Under the pieces are notes generated by a model. The model worked only from the letters and a program-made list of their open reading frames with translations. It made no database searches and was not told the origin of the DNA. The position numbers were made by a program, and so were the translations under genes. Positions 43,627-51,957 of a DNA stretch of 58,664 nt are shown here, one piece after another; within the stretch, counting starts at the first letter, position 1; every line of letters begins with the position of its first letter. The DNA is from Bacillus multifaciens (GTDB taxonomy: Bacteria; Bacillota; Bacilli; Bacillales; Bacillaceae_G). The stretch is from NCBI RefSeq assembly GCF_030756675.1, contig NZ_JAVBXD010000033.1, forward strand, positions 1 to 58,664. Direction: 5' to 3'.

Positions 43627-44387
43627 CTGACAGCTTTCTCACGCTCTACTGGTTGGTTATTAGGGATGTCATGACGAATAACGAGCTTTTCACTTGTAGC
43701 TTGTACATATTCAGCATGAGTAATATACCCTTCTCGCTCCATGAGCTTCAACACAACATTACGTCTTTCTACAGCCTTATCATAATTTTTTATAGGAGAA
43801 TAATAAGCTGGTGCTTTCACAACAGCTGCTAACATAGCACTTTCACTTAATGTTAATTGATCCACCTGCTTACCAAAATATAATTTCGCAGCTTTCTCAA
43901 CTCCCCATGCCCCTTCTCCATAATAAATATTGCTTACATAAAGTTTTAAAATCTCATTTTTCGTAAATGTTCGTTCAATTTTTTTAGCATAGAAAACTTC
44001 ATCCCACTTACGTGAAAATGTTCGTTCACTTGTTAAAAAAACATTTTTTGCAAGCTGCTGCGTAATTGTACTACCGCCTTGTACAACACCACCAGCCTTT
44101 ATATTTTCGATTGTGGCTCTAACAATTGCAATATAATCTAATCCATTATGATGATAGAATCTCTTATCTTCAGTTGCGATAAATGCATCCCCTAATTGTT
44201 CTGGTAACTCAAAGTGAGTCGGTACTGTCAATTTACTTATATCCTTGCTTTCAATCATTTTATTTCCAGCAAACAGCAGTATAGAACATAGCAATACTAA
44301 TAATATAAGGGCTTTATAAAAAAACTTTGCAATTGGAGTTAAAGAAATATTATGATGCAAAGTGCGATATGCTGTTCTTTCCTTCAC
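43623..44387 (-). CDS. Monofunctional peptidoglycan glycosyltransferase (GT51)
   Basis: A GT51 transglycosylase of about 254 residues without a transpeptidase domain. It polymerises lipid II glycan strands outside the membrane. One membrane helix (ALILLVLLCSILLFAG) is followed by the catalytic motif ATEDKRFYHHNGLD and then GGSTITQQLAKNVF and RKWDEVFYAKKIE. The start is uncertain. I favour GTG 44387 because GGGGTG lies 6 nt upstream. In-frame starts at 44417, 44435 and TTG 44459 would add up to 24 residues with poorer sites. Confidence 0.85.
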   Translation of the reverse strand: MKERTAYRTLHHNISLTPIAKFFYKALILLVLLCSILLFAGNKMIESKDISKLTVPTHFELPEQLGDAFIATEDKRFYHHNGLDYIAIVRATIENIKAGGVVQGGSTITQQLAKNVFLTSERTFSRKWDEVFYAKKIERTFTKNEILKLYVSNIYYGEGAWGVEKAAKLYFGKQVDQLTLSESAMLAAVVKAPAYYSPIKNYDKAVERRNVVLKLMEREGYITHAEYVQATSEKLVIRHDIPNNQPVEREKAVS

Positions 44388-44459
44388 AACAGACACCCCA
44401 TTTCTTTCAGCATTCATTGCTCTTAATTTAAGCATACCTTTATTTTTAAAAATATCCAA

Positions 44460-44662
44460 TGCATTTCTCTTACAACTTCCTTACAAATTTGTAATTTAAA
44501 GGCCTGAAAAGAAAAAAGCATCTTCTACTACGGTAGAAAACACTTGGTAGGTTATTTATGATCCTTTTTTACATTCCTCTTAGAGAATTTACCGTTTTCG
44601 GGCCTATTCTAACCTTTCAGATATTACATGAATTGTTGCTGTTATGCAACCTATTTAACTTA
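44460..44662. other. Gene-free spacer
   Basis: I see no gene or clear signal between the transglycosylase gene and repeat copy 13. Confidence 0.4.
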
Positions 44663-44863
44663 CTATATATTCAATTTTAAAAAACGACATAAAAACCCCT
44701 TTCTTTTAGAGGAGGACGAGAGCACCTGGCCATGCATAGAAGCGGCAGGTCCTTTTCCTGTCACATGCGAGGTTTAAAACAAAAGGAGGGAGCAAGTGCA
44801 AATCATGTTGTATTCTACATAGCAACAATTTATATGTCGAAAAATTAAAATGGATTTATATAG
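44663..44863 (-). repeat. Intergenic repeat, copy 13
   Basis: Full-length reverse copy with AAAAACGACATAAAAACCCC, GACGAGAGCACCTGGCCATG, AAACAAAAGGAGGGAGCAAG and TATATGTCGAAAAATTAAAA. Confidence 0.82.
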
Positions 44864-44925
44864 TTGCAAAGAATGAATTCCTCTTATAACATAATTGCCA
44901 TTTTCGATTGTATTGAGATTTAAAA

Positions 44926-44955
44926 TTGTCAGATAAATGTTGAGAAATATATAAA
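44926..44955 (+). promoter_or_regulatory. Likely promoter of the rap-phr cassette
   Basis: TTGTCA at 44926 and TATAAA at 44950, spaced 18 nt, about 68 nt before the rap start. It looks like a vegetative sigma-A promoter. Confidence 0.5.
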
Positions 44956-45022
44956 ATAATTTCCAATAAATGTTCTTCTGTTATTATTTAATATAAGACT
45001 ATTCAGAAAAGAGAGGGATTAT

Positions 45023-46138
45023 ATGTACGTTCCAGTGAAGGGGAATGGAAAGGTTACAAAGTTACTTAATGACTGGTATCAAGTAATGTTAAAACAACAA
45101 CTTTTAAAAGCAACAAACTTAAAACAAGAACTTGATGAATATATTATCATTTTAAAGGCCGAAGAGAACACAGAACTACACGACCAAAACTTACTATTGT
45201 ATTACTCTTTACTAGATTTCCGCTTCAAAACACTTACCGATAGATTCAATATCACAAAAAGTAGTTTTGATAAAATCGAATCATTTAACACTCCGACTGA
45301 CAGTTTCTTAGCTTATTATTACCATTTTTATAAAGCTGTACATGCTACCATGCTTACTAACTATAACGAGGCACAAAAACATTATGAAAAAGCTGAATCT
45401 CTTTTGAAATACGTTCCAGATGAAATTGAAAAAGCTGAATTTCAATCTAAGTTATCGTTATTTTACCATAATACCTACAAACCACTTTTAGCTATTCGTT
45501 ATGCGACTACTTCAAAAGACGTCTTCTCTAAATACCAAGGCTACGAAAGTAATACAGCTTCTTGCGAAAATACAATTGGAATGAGTTGTGTATTTCTAAA
45601 ACAATTCGAACAAGCCGAGGAACATTTAAATTCTGCTTTAAGCTTATTACAAAAGACTAATGAAGAAACATTAATTTCATTAGTCCGTCACAATTTAGGT
45701 TGGTTATATGCAAGTCAAAGCCTTTCTGAATTAGCTATTCGTCACTTATCAGAAGTAACAGAGAAAATTCCTAATCATTTTAAAGCCATTTTCCTACAAG
45801 CTAGAGAATATTCTAAGTTAGGTGAAACAAATATTGCTTCTGATCTTGTTGAAAAAGGTTTAAAAATTTGTTTAAACCTAGAGAATGAAGAATACACACA
45901 TCACTTTACCATTTTAAGAGTACTAAATAACAATGCTTCTATTGAAGAATTAAAAAGTGTAATTGTTGCAAGCATTTCCTATTTCAAAAAAGAAGCACTT
46001 TGGGATTATGTAGAAGAATACGCAGAGCTGTTGGCAACTAGATTGCATACAACTTGTGATTACCAAACATCAAATGAATATTTCTGTTTAGGTCTTGAAG
46101 CAAGAACAAAATTATTAGCTAAAGGGGCGTTAAAGTAA
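45023..46138 (+). CDS. Rap-type TPR regulator
   Basis: A 371-residue tetratricopeptide protein of the Rap family. The N-terminal three-helix bundle (VTKLLNDWYQVMLKQQLLKA) is followed by TPR repeats (e.g. YNEAQKHYEKAESLLKYV and FEQAEEHLNSALSLLQKT). Rap proteins dephosphorylate Spo0F or block DNA-binding regulators and are switched off by a Phr peptide. A gene for a small secreted protein overlaps its stop by 1 nt, the standard rap-phr layout. AGAGAGGG precedes the ATG. The target is not predictable from sequence. Confidence 0.87.
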   Translation: MYVPVKGNGKVTKLLNDWYQVMLKQQLLKATNLKQELDEYIIILKAEENTELHDQNLLLYYSLLDFRFKTLTDRFNITKSSFDKIESFNTPTDSFLAYYYHFYKAVHATMLTNYNEAQKHYEKAESLLKYVPDEIEKAEFQSKLSLFYHNTYKPLLAIRYATTSKDVFSKYQGYESNTASCENTIGMSCVFLKQFEQAEEHLNSALSLLQKTNEETLISLVRHNLGWLYASQSLSELAIRHLSEVTEKIPNHFKAIFLQAREYSKLGETNIASDLVEKGLKICLNLENEEYTHHFTILRVLNNNASIEELKSVIVASISYFKKEALWDYVEEYAELLATRLHTTCDYQTSNEYFCLGLEARTKLLAKGALK

Positions 46139-46437
46139 TGAAAAATCTTGGTTTAACAGTAATGAGTTTAGCTGCTATAGGTATTCTGTCTTTCGGATTA
46201 AGTACCATTCCAGGAATTCAGCAAACAGCACAGATAGATAACATTAATAAATTACAATCAACACATGGAGAAGGGTGGTCACCTCAAAGATCTGATTTAG
46301 CTTATAGTCTTGGAAATACTGGTGGTTCTCCTGCTGATAATAAGGGCGACGGTGGTGGCATTGTAACACAAGAAGGTCACGCCGATACACCTGCACCTGC
46401 TAACAATGAAAGTGACACACCAGTACAGCAAGCATAA
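46138..46437 (+). CDS. Phr-like exported signalling peptide precursor
   Basis: A 99-residue secreted protein encoded with the rap gene (TAATG overlap). Residues ~1-30 form a signal peptide (KNLGLTVMSLAAIGILSFGL). The rest is polar and rich in Gly, Asp and Pro (GGSPADNKGDGGG, TPAPANNE), with no cysteines. Phr precursors are cleaved outside, and a penta- to heptapeptide returns through Opp to inhibit the Rap protein. This one is longer than usual (40-60 residues). The mature peptide cannot be chosen with confidence. Confidence 0.75.
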   Translation: MKNLGLTVMSLAAIGILSFGLSTIPGIQQTAQIDNINKLQSTHGEGWSPQRSDLAYSLGNTGGSPADNKGDGGGIVTQEGHADTPAPANNESDTPVQQA

Positions 46438-46456
46438 CAATGTAATAGTTAGAAAT

Positions 46457-46486
46457 AAAGCCATACTAGCTAGTATGGCTTTTTTA
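46457..46486 (+). terminator. Terminator after rap-phr
   Basis: AAGCCATACTAG / CTAGTATGGCTT stem with six T. Confidence 0.9.
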
Positions 46487-46684
46487 ATTACACTAATTGT
46501 GAGTTCGTTGCGATAATATCGCATTGTACATGATTAGATTACGTATATCACGATCTTTAAGAAAGAAGTTCACTACGTCATCAAACAACGTTTCACACTA
46601 TCGTTTTCCGACGCATGACGGCTCATTCTCCGTCGTCTAAAACAGTGCTACATATTAGAAGACAATTAACAAGGAGAAATAAAT
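46487..46684. other. Gene-free spacer before the integrated element
   Basis: No gene is visible. It contains GACGGCTCATTCTCCGTCGTC, an imperfect inverted repeat. Confidence 0.4.
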
Positions 46685-46723
46685 AAAAAAGCGTCCCCTA
46701 CTGTTTGAAGTAAGGAACGCTTA
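46685..46723 (-). terminator. Second hairpin beyond the original tRNA-array end
   Basis: AAGCGTTCCTTAC / GTAGGGGACGCTT stem with T run on the minus strand, about 90 nt past attL in the chromosome. Confidence 0.65.
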
Positions 46724-46773
46724 TAAACGTCGATATTACGCTATTTCTTTGAATAACTTTCGATAAATAAACA

Positions 46774-46795
46774 TAAAAAAACGAGTTAATCTCGT
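46774..46795 (-). terminator. Original terminator of the tRNA array, now displaced
   Basis: ACGAG / CTCGT stem and seven T on the minus strand, 7 bp beyond attL. Before integration it would have lain just after tRNA-Leu. The 10.4-kb insertion separates it from the array. Confidence 0.7.
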
Positions 46796-46801
46796 CTAAA
46801 C

Positions 46802-46856
46802 AGTACCGATGGTCGGGGTCGAACCGACACTCCAGAAGGAACACGATTTTGAGTCG
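46802..46856. other. attL: duplicated 3' half of tRNA-Leu
   Basis: 55 bp identical to 57248-57302, covering the anticodon loop to the 3' end of tRNA-Leu. It has no 5' half, so it is not a functional tRNA. It marks the distal end of the integrated element. Confidence 0.92.
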
Positions 46857-47145
46857 GTTATGGAATTTAATCCTCCCCACAAACCATCGAAAACATTGAT
46901 ATATAAATGTTCTTAGCGTTCGAATTTAATTTAACTTAAAATTATCACATACGACTACCTTGCAATTAAGTATATTTCGTTTAAATCGCTTAGTCAAGTT
47001 GAGGATATCGACATAAAACGAGTTTCTTCCTATTATATAAATGCATACATTATTTAATATGGCTTCGCCCTACTCAAGACGAACAAACCACTATTTCAAA
47101 AATAAAAAGAGAGTTACTTTATAAAATTCCTTTCTCTCAATAAAA

Positions 47146-47898
47146 CTATAAATTACTTTTTATAGCTGGACTTACAAGTTCAAAAAAATCAATTATATTT
47201 TCACCAAATTTAGTAATCTTCGTATCTTTTTCATACTCATGTCGATGAAATTGATCTTGATTAAGTTGCTTACCTATAAATTCAGCTAACTCCTTATTTG
47301 TTTTAATTAAAGGAGTAGTAATTAAGCCTAAATTTTCTAATCTATTTTCAATATAAGTATTATATGCTTCTTGTTCATAATGCTCTTGCTTTTCCACTTC
47401 TGTACTTGGAATTTCAAATGGAAATACAGGTGCCTTACCTTCCATTCTTAATTTAAATTTATACTTTCTATAATCTGGCGTTAGTTCAACTAACCTTTTA
47501 ATTTCGTCTAATCTTAACTCTCTTAGTAAATCACAATAAGCAATAATACGATCTTCATTTTTAAATTCTCTTTCAATAATATTTTCAAAACCATTAAAAA
47601 GAAATTCAACTTTTTCATCCTGCGCATCATTCATTATGTCTTCTAAAATAATAGGAAATGCCTTTTGTTTAAGAAATTCAGTAAATGCAGCATCCTTTCC
47701 CTTTATTTTATTTTCAATAACTCCAAGACGTTCTCGATGTTCTTCTAAACGTTTTTTCAAACGATTTATTCGATGTGAAGTAATCGCTCCACTTATATAA
47801 GGTGCAACACTTCCAATGTTATCAAAAACTAATTCAATATTACTTCCTTCTTCAATTCCTAATAGATTTTTTACTGATTCAACTACATCAAATTTCAT
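47146..47898 (-). CDS. Unknown coiled-coil protein of the element
   Basis: A 250-residue protein I do not recognise with certainty. After an N-terminal acidic helix there is a short hydrophobic segment (NIGSVAPYISGAI), then a basic coiled coil (RINRLKKRLEEHRERLGVIE). A helical domain follows (EDRIIAYCDLLRELRLDEIKR), and the C-terminus has a TKITKFGENIIDFFELV tail. The layout recalls DUF4393/Abi-like proteins of phages and defence islands, but this is a resemblance only. GGAGG precedes ATG 47898. It lies downstream of the winged-helix-like gene at 47975, separated by a weak hairpin. Confidence 0.65.
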   Translation of the reverse strand: MKFDVVESVKNLLGIEEGSNIELVFDNIGSVAPYISGAITSHRINRLKKRLEEHRERLGVIENKIKGKDAAFTEFLKQKAFPIILEDIMNDAQDEKVEFLFNGFENIIEREFKNEDRIIAYCDLLRELRLDEIKRLVELTPDYRKYKFKLRMEGKAPVFPFEIPSTEVEKQEHYEQEAYNTYIENRLENLGLITTPLIKTNKELAEFIGKQLNQDQFHRHEYEKDTKITKFGENIIDFFELVSPAIKSNL

Positions 47899-47939
47899 TT
47901 TCTGTTCCTCCTTGTAAAAGAATAACAATTTCTTTTCAT

Positions 47940-47972
47940 AGATAAAGCACCCTAAATAAAGAGTGCCTTTAA
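47940..47972 (-). terminator. Weak hairpin between two element genes
   Basis: GCACTCT / AGGGTGC with one wobble pair, then TTT. It may attenuate transcription into the coiled-coil gene. Confidence 0.4.
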
Positions 47973-47974
47973 AA

Positions 47975-48229
47975 TTAACTATTCTCCACTGTATCAATAC
48001 CATAAGAAGTGATCTTAGCCATGTATTTATCTTTAGAAAAAGATTTATATTCAATCAATCCCTTGTCATTTAAATATTCATAAGCTACATGTTTTTCTTT
48101 ATCCTCTTCAGACACGTACACATCAAGATAAATATATAGTGCTTCTCCCCCACTTTTTAAATGATAATCATAAAGTTCTTTTAATAAATTTTCTCTTAAA
48201 GTTTTTCTCTTATTTAAAGTTAAAGACAT
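47975..48229 (-). CDS. Small winged-helix-like protein of the element
   Basis: An 84-residue protein: MSLTLNKRKTLRENLLKELY, then YEYLNDKGLIEYKSFSKDKY and AKITSYGIDTVEN. The alternation of helices and a C-terminal beta wing with ITSYGID is typical of small winged-helix DNA-binding proteins in Firmicute mobile elements. The start is ATG 48229, with AAGGGAG upstream. It could regulate the coiled-coil gene that follows. Confidence 0.65.
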   Translation of the reverse strand: MSLTLNKRKTLRENLLKELYDYHLKSGGEALYIYLDVYVSEEDKEKHVAYEYLNDKGLIEYKSFSKDKYMAKITSYGIDTVENS

Positions 48230-48360
48230 AAAAATTACTCCCTTCTTTTTATGAATAAAGCTAATTAACAATCTATTTAAACCCGATATGCTTGTACAAT
48301 TTATAATAATGATTGATACATATTCACAATAAAAAATTTTATATTAAAGCAATTAAGCTA

Positions 48361-48498
48361 TTATTTCTTTCCTTTTGCTTGTGCTAAGACAGAAGCAGCA
48401 AGACTTTTTGTTAATTTACTAGTACTCTTACTTTGCAATGCTTTTGAAGCCTTAGAAGCCATAGTTGAACTAGATACTTTCTTTGAACCCTTCGCCAT
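48361..48498 (-). CDS. 45-residue Ser/Lys/Ala-rich protein
   Basis: Reads MAKGSKKVSSSTMASKASKA, then LQSKSTSKLTKSLAASVLAQAKGKK in two repetitive blocks. It is strongly basic, with low complexity and alternating S-K and A-S runs. GAAGGTG lies 7 nt before the ATG. I cannot name the family. The basic composition suggests nucleic-acid binding, but this is a guess. Confidence 0.65.
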   Translation of the reverse strand: MAKGSKKVSSSTMASKASKALQSKSTSKLTKSLAASVLAQAKGKK

Positions 48499-48685
48499 AT
48501 ATTCACCTTCTTTCTATTGGGAATTTTTTCTTCACTACATATTGTATTACTTTTTAAAAAAGGACACAAGATATATGTGTAATTTCTTTCTTTTTTAAAA
48601 TTTATTTTTTCGATAAAAAAGGTTGGTCTTTTTACAATACAAATAAAAAAAAGCACTTCACAAGGAAATGCTAATGTTAGAATTT

Positions 48686-49285
48686 TTATTGATTACCTTG
48701 TTTGTTCTGTTTATGGTAATCTTCAATAATTTTCAAGTTTTCTTTAGCCTTACTTGTCCACTCGTCTAAGTATTTATAAAAATCACCTAAAGAATCCTTT
48801 GCTTTATAATAAGAATTTACCCAATTAGTAGCTTCTTCATTTGAAACTTGTTGTCCTAAATTAGGTTGTTTATCTATAAAGTCTTTCCAATCTTTCAAAG
48901 TTAAGCTATATCTAAGATACATCTCTTTTCTAGCTTGAGGCGGTTCAATATTATTAGCTTCATCAATCAGTAGTCCGATATTAGTCATTGAAACTTTTAA
49001 CTTATTTAAATCTTTTTCGTTTCCATCAAAAAAACCTTTTACTTCATTTACGTTTTTGATAAATTCATTTGCATGTACATTCATCCACTTATCAAATGAC
49101 TGCACATCTTTCATCACATGAGTTTCTTTTTCCATTGGTGCTGAATTTTGATTCTGTGTTTCTGATGTACTTTTTTCTTGTTGTTCGTTTCCTTTATCTT
49201 TTACTTTTTCATTTGATGAAGTTGTTTCTTTACTACATGCAGAAATAAGAAGAATTGCAGATAACAATAAAAACAATCGTTTCAC
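48686..49285 (-). CDS. Lipoprotein of the element
   Basis: A 199-residue predicted lipoprotein: signal peptide KRLFLLLSAILLISAC with a lipobox ending at Cys17. A Ser/Glu/Gln-rich linker follows, then a helical domain (SFDKWMNVHANEFIKNVNEV, MYLRYSLTLKDWKDFID and DFYKYLDEWTSKAKENLKI). It is anchored on the outer face of the membrane. Lipoproteins on mobile elements can act in superinfection exclusion, but nothing here proves it. The function is unknown. Confidence 0.8.
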   Translation of the reverse strand: MKRLFLLLSAILLISACSKETTSSNEKVKDKGNEQQEKSTSETQNQNSAPMEKETHVMKDVQSFDKWMNVHANEFIKNVNEVKGFFDGNEKDLNKLKVSMTNIGLLIDEANNIEPPQARKEMYLRYSLTLKDWKDFIDKQPNLGQQVSNEEATNWVNSYYKAKDSLGDFYKYLDEWTSKAKENLKIIEDYHKQNKQGNQ

Positions 49286-49782
49286 TAACTGATTCCCCCT
49301 TTTAAAATTCTCCCTGTGAAATATGTTGGCCTCCTACCGCCCGTTTTTCACATTTCAATTGTTCAGAAAGTAAACCACCCCACCCCTATATTCTCCTATC
49401 ATTGGAAGGGGTTGGCAAGATTTTTTTAACATATGAACTCATTCACTTTATTCTTTATGTCAGATTCATTCATAATCCTTTTCTATTGGTTAATGAATAC
49501 CACTATGTATGAAACCAATTACCGCACGAAACAAGCAGATTTGAACCGTCATTAGCTTACTTCATGCCCTTTCCGATACAACAAGGGAAAGCATACTACA
49601 CCATTGGCATTTCAATAAAATTCCTTAACTATACACACGCTTATAAGTACACATCTAATATAAATCATGTTGGATCAGTAGCAATTCACCATGTATATAT
49701 AGACACCAACTAAAACAGTACGTTTCATAATTACACATGTTACTCGAATAAATACAGGGCGTTTTAGCTGCTTCATATCTAA
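49286..49782. other. Gene-free region of the element with inverted repeats
   Basis: No gene is visible. It contains CCACCCCACCCC...AGGGGTTGG at 49378-49432 followed by seven T (a possible plus-strand terminator), and one copy of the CCCTT-loop-AAGGG hairpin at 49564. Confidence 0.45.
49564..49590 (+). repeat. Element hairpin motif, copy 1
   Basis: ATGCCCTTTCCGATACAACAAGGG-type hairpin: stem CCCTT / AAGGG with loop CCGATACAAC. It is conserved with 53470, and a looser version is at 53606. Confidence 0.55.
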
Positions 49783-49898
49783 CTATCATTTATGAACTAT
49801 CATATAAGTGTACCCATTTGATAGCAACTTGATATGTGATTGTATCAACGTTCATCAACTATCATTTACATCTATCATAATTAATGATACACTATCAA
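49783..49898. promoter_or_regulatory. CTATCAT repeat array, possible res/operator site
   Basis: CTATCAT occurs at 49783, 49797, 49859 and 49872, with CTATCAA at 49892 and an inverted TTGATAG at 49818. They lie in pairs just upstream of the serine recombinase gene, as resolvase binding subsites do. It could equally be an operator for the recombinase promoter. Confidence 0.55.
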
Positions 49899-49938
49899 TA
49901 AGACTTGATGATTCATTTACGATAGGAGATGATTGTAT

Positions 49939-50514
49939 ATGATGTACGGATACGCACGAGTAAGCAGTACTGACCAACACCTAGACACGCAGCTAGAAGC
50001 ACTAAAGCAATATGGAGTAGACGAGATAATATCAGAGAAGATAAGTGGAGTATCAAAGAAGAAAGAACAACTTGATGAGTTACTTAATAAATTAGAATCT
50101 GAAGATGTGCTTGTCGTTACCCGTATGGATAGATTAGGAAGGAACACATTGCAGTTATTGGAATTAGTCGAGCAGTTAGAACGGAAGAAGGTACACCTTG
50201 TAATAATGGACATGAGCATAGACACCCGTACAGCAACAGGAAAGTTCTTTCTAACTATCATGGCTGGATTCAGTGAATTAGATAGAACAATGATTAAAGA
50301 GAAGCAACGAGCAGGGATTGAATTAGCTAAGCAGAAAGGCAAATACAAAGGTAGACCTAAACGATATACAGAGAACAATCCTAATATCAATCAAGCAATG
50401 GAATGGTACGAACAAGGCGATAAGACAGTAAAAGAAATTAGCAATTTGTTAGGGATTGGTGAAGCTACAATTTATCGAGAAGTTAAAAGAAGAGGGATCA
50501 CAAGAAGCGTCTAA
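49939..50514 (+). CDS. Serine recombinase (resolvase/invertase family)
   Basis: A 191-residue small serine recombinase. The catalytic N-terminal domain has YGYARVSSTDQHLDTQ (nucleophile serine), VTRMDRLGRNTLQL and ELDRTMIKEKQRAGIELAK. The C-terminal helix-turn-helix (VKEISNLLGIGEATIYREVK) binds DNA. Its length fits resolvases and invertases, not large integrases. I use ATG 49939, about 10 nt after AGGAG. It may resolve multimers of the excised element or invert a segment. The CTATCAT array upstream is the likely binding site. Confidence 0.9.
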   Translation: MMYGYARVSSTDQHLDTQLEALKQYGVDEIISEKISGVSKKKEQLDELLNKLESEDVLVVTRMDRLGRNTLQLLELVEQLERKKVHLVIMDMSIDTRTATGKFFLTIMAGFSELDRTMIKEKQRAGIELAKQKGKYKGRPKRYTENNPNINQAMEWYEQGDKTVKEISNLLGIGEATIYREVKRRGITRSV

Positions 50515-50543
50515 TCAAATGAAGATTAGGCGTTTTTATTTTT
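50508..50543 (+). terminator. Terminator after the serine recombinase gene
   Basis: CGTCTAAT / ATTAGGCG stem overlapping the stop, followed by T-rich sequence. Confidence 0.8.
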
Positions 50544-50937
50544 GTGGTTTATTTCGATTCTTACGTTTTATTTTTACACCACAACATAACTACACCTACA
50601 TTTATTTACGAATTAACGTACACAAACATAAGTATTAACATGTCACAAGTTGCTGACCACTTTCATTCCCCGGATTAAGAATAATTCTTTACCTCGTTAA
50701 ACACTTCATTATTTACATTTCATATCCGTAAGTAACGTGAGAAACAAGCCTATTTTATTGGTATTAATGAATATAGAAGTAGGAAATTAGCACCTATTTC
50801 GAAATAAAATTAGTCGATTTCTAGTTGTTGTTAGTGCAACTTAAAACAATTCTAACAAATAACCGATATGTTTTTCAAATGTGTCAGCTTCATTTGAATG
50901 GACATTGAAGTAAAACCTTCCGTTTTTTTATTTGCAA
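50544..50937. other. Gene-free region of the element
   Basis: No gene is visible. It contains small hairpins (GTTG...CAAC at about 50826 and CTTCATTTGAATGG...) but nothing I can name. An origin or transfer site is possible. Confidence 0.35.
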
Positions 50938-50972
50938 CGCCCTGTATCAAACAAGGTACAGGGTAATTTTTT
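50938..50972 (+). terminator. Plus-strand terminator in the gene-free region
   Basis: GCCCTGTA / TACAGGG stem followed by six T. No gene ends nearby, so a short noncoding transcript from the left is possible. Confidence 0.7.
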
Positions 50973-51084
50973 AAATGTCTTTAACCGTAAGTAAAACGAG
51001 CATTAAGTTTTGTTTCTTACTGAAAATACGCTGAACGAATATGACAATTAAATTGTCGTTACACCTAATATTGACGCCAATTTT

Positions 51085-51115
51085 ATTCGATATAGACGCT
51101 CGATAACGCTCGAAT
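51085..51115. promoter_or_regulatory. Inverted and direct repeats upstream of the small operon
   Basis: ATTCGA / TCGAAT inverted repeat enclosing two direct copies of ACGCTCGA at 51096 and 51106. It lies about 110 nt before the 51225 gene and is a candidate operator. Confidence 0.5.
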
Positions 51116-51224
51116 ATGATATGTCGACTGCTTACGTTAAAAACAAGTTTCATATTTAAGAAATTTACAAGGTATCAATACATTATTGAATTATAGAAAT
51201 TGGTAATCGAAAGGAATGGTAACT

Positions 51225-51512
51225 ATGCAAACAAGAATTTTTCATACTGCTGATCTAACATTAGCTGCTGCACTTTCAACAATTAAAGGCGCTAAACTTG
51301 GTCACGTTACGGTAACACGAAAAGGTGATGATGGTTATTTAGTTACATTTGAAATTGCGTATAAGGAAAATTCACATACTGAAATTAATGACATGATTGA
51401 ACGATATAAAGCAAATACATTACAACTAAACGTTAGATCACTAAGTTCACAATTAGCTTATTGTCGTTATTTATTCAGTCTTAAAACAAGACAATATCAA
51501 AATCAAATGTAA
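51225..51512 (+). CDS. Small protein resembling DUF5659
   Basis: A 95-residue protein: MQTRIFHTADLTLAAALSTI, then YLVTFEIAYKENSHTEINDM and YCRYLFSLKTRQ. The pattern (TADLxLAxAL at the start, a central beta strand pair, then R-x-L/F-x-x-L) recalls DUF5659 of Bacillus phages and plasmids. The function is unknown. I start at ATG 51225, with AAAGGA 10 nt upstream. The ATG at 51216 abuts that site. It is the first gene of a three-gene unit. Confidence 0.7.
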   Translation: MQTRIFHTADLTLAAALSTIKGAKLGHVTVTRKGDDGYLVTFEIAYKENSHTEINDMIERYKANTLQLNVRSLSSQLAYCRYLFSLKTRQYQNQM

Positions 51513-51528
51513 TGAAAGGACGTAAAAG

Positions 51529-51957
51529 ATGATTGTACTACTTGTAGATAATGATCAAATTAAAAATGTATCCACACATATAACAAAGATTAAAAGTTCT
51601 CCTGTTGTATGTTCTTTTGAAAATCAAAAAGCAGGAACTAAAGAAAAAATTATATTCGCTTCTGATTTTGAATTACTAATGTTAGAAGATGGTACAGATT
51701 ATAAAAATATGAATATAAACGAAATTCGTGCTATCGCTAAAATGAAACAAGAATTTGCAATTAAATCCAAGACAGAACAGCTTGAAGATTTGCATGTATA
51801 CATTGACGAATTAAAAAAACAGATACAGATACAAAGAGCCATGCGTGAGGAACTTATGTCTAAGACACGCGTTCAACTTGGACTTCTTTTAGAGAAAATT
51901 TTTGAGAAAAAGGCTACTGATAAATTAAATCAAAATGAAAGTGAGGTGAAGAACTAG
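51529..51957 (+). CDS. Unknown coiled-coil protein
   Basis: A 142-residue protein. The N-terminal half is beta-rich (MIVLLVDNDQIKNVS and EKIIFASDFELLMLED). The C-terminal half is a coiled coil (EQLEDLHVYIDELKKQIQIQ). AAAGGA precedes the ATG. Its stop overlaps the start of the RepL-like gene by one base, so the two are translationally coupled and may act together. Confidence 0.7.
   Translation: MIVLLVDNDQIKNVSTHITKIKSSPVVCSFENQKAGTKEKIIFASDFELLMLEDGTDYKNMNINEIRAIAKMKQEFAIKSKTEQLEDLHVYIDELKKQIQIQRAMREELMSKTRVQLGLLLEKIFEKKATDKLNQNESEVKN

Noticed and set aside
46802-46890. A second tRNA-Leu gene on the minus strand
   Set aside because: Only the 3' half matches. After position 46856 the sequence diverges and cannot form the acceptor 5' strand or D arm, so it is an attachment-site duplicate.
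49917-50390. A minus-strand frame opposite the serine recombinase gene
   Set aside because: The plus strand encodes an unmistakable recombinase. The antisense frame has low-complexity Ser/Asn composition and no start signal.
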